From positions 2,017,780 through 2,081,779 of the forward strand of contig CACRXP010000012.1 in the NCBI GenBank assembly GCA_902702965.1: a DNA stretch of 64,000 nucleotides, in the 5' to 3' direction. Positions 63,596 through 64,000 of this stretch are shown here, piece after piece. The notes under the pieces are model-generated. The model did not search any database and had not been told where the DNA came from. It worked only from the letters and a program-made list of their open reading frames with translations. How positions within the stretch are numbered: position 1 is the stretch's first letter; every line of letters starts with the position of its first letter. The position numbers and the translations under genes were made by a program. Source of the DNA: Spirometra erinaceieuropaei. Lineage: Eukaryota; Platyhelminthes; Cestoda; Diphyllobothriidea; Diphyllobothriidae.

Positions 63596-64000
63596 AACCA
63601 TCGGCTACATACGAGATGACATCTTGACCGTCGATTTCGATGACGCCCACCGTCTGCTCCGCAGCACGGTGAGAGCATGGGCGGTGACTTCCGCGTGAAT
63701 TAGTTTGTAGTGGTGGTAGACTTGCGTCGCATCTACCGCACTCTCTCCTCCTGCCCCACCCGAACCTAAGCCAAGCAGACAGGAGGCGAGAAAGGGCGCA
63801 GGTGACTGGCATGGCGAAACCTGCACCCAGACGTACCACCGCATGCACCGGCTCCACAACAAACCCCTGACCGGGATTTTAAGCAACAATGCAAATAGGG
63901 AGACGGCAACGATCCTAATGGGCGAGACGTGAGCCCGCAACTTGGCCAGCCACCACACCCTGCATGTTGGCATTTGCTATGGGGGCGCATTCCTGATGAC
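63596..64000 (+). repeat. R1 dispersed repeat (runs to window end)
   Basis: GACCGTCGATTTCGATGACG, GGTGACTTCCGCGTGAATTA, GACTTGCGTCGCATCTACCG, CTGACCGGGATTTTAAGCAA and TGTTGGCATTTGCTATGG. Confidence 0.7.

Noticed and set aside
1..64000. CRISPR arrays, bacterial operons, prophage
   Set aside because: No regularly spaced short repeats, no ribosome-binding sites or operon structure. Spliced RAD21 and animal transposons show this is eukaryotic.
1..64000. LTR retrotransposons
   Set aside because: No gag/protease/integrase or long direct terminal repeats with TG..CA were recognised. The direct repeats found belong to PLE, R1 or ribozyme units.

Overview
This is animal DNA. It is gene-poor, full of repeats, and probably from a flatworm (platyhelminth). 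I see one real protein gene: RAD21, the cohesin kleisin. It is encoded on the minus strand in six recognisable exons between about 51.32 and 33.55 kb. Its first intron is 36 bp and its last is about 10.2 kb, a size skew known from flatworm genes. The transposon mix also fits flatworms: Penelope-like elements (PLEs) with GIY-YIG endonucleases, hammerhead-ribozyme motifs, Tc1-type DNA transposons with MITEs, CR1/Jockey-like and RTE-like LINEs, and tRNA-derived SINEs. I cannot name the species.

Layout. 0-15.6 kb: a decayed Tc1-type MITE, a PLE with RT and GIY-YIG (about 4.0-6.65 kb), a second PLE fragment (7.57-8.3 kb), several tRNA-Arg-like SINEs, a tandem of the R1 repeat family (11.1-11.95 kb) and a half MITE. 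16-20.7 kb: more R1, two palindromic hammerhead elements of about 210 bp with 12-bp target duplications, a degenerate telomere-like patch and a decayed PLE end. 21.6-22.5 kb: a GC-rich patch with a (GGC)18 repeat. 22.8-25.8 kb: two complete long-TIR MITEs, the second inserted in the centre of a hammerhead palindrome. 26.7-33 kb: a SINE/MITE composite, a Tc1-like transposon, R1 and an inverted PLE. 33.5-51.3 kb: RAD21. Its last intron holds a second Tc1 copy, MITE halves, three PLE copies (one very young and folded back on itself), an RTE-like LINE fragment and a near-identical extra copy of the penultimate RAD21 exon. 52.2-57.3 kb: two decayed LINEs meeting tail to tail. 59.2-61.4 kb: PLE pieces and a LINE fragment. 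61.4-63.6 kb: AT-rich, nothing recognised. 63.6-64 kb: R1.

The most interesting signal is a set of hammerhead-ribozyme motifs at the 3' ends of PLE-related elements. In the main family, core and helix III are fused as GAAACGTC; in a second family the same positions read GAAAGCTC. Both give a loopless, self-complementary helix III (ACGU or AGCU) with a compensatory double change, as expected if the ribozyme acts as a dimer. Nearly all copies lie in palindromic structures with the 3' ends facing outward, and an AATAAA hexamer follows the predicted cleavage site by a few bases. Two such palindromes are independently mobile units of 208 and 213 bp with 12-bp target-site duplications.

All calls come from reading the sequence by eye. 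No alignments, folding or database searches were run.
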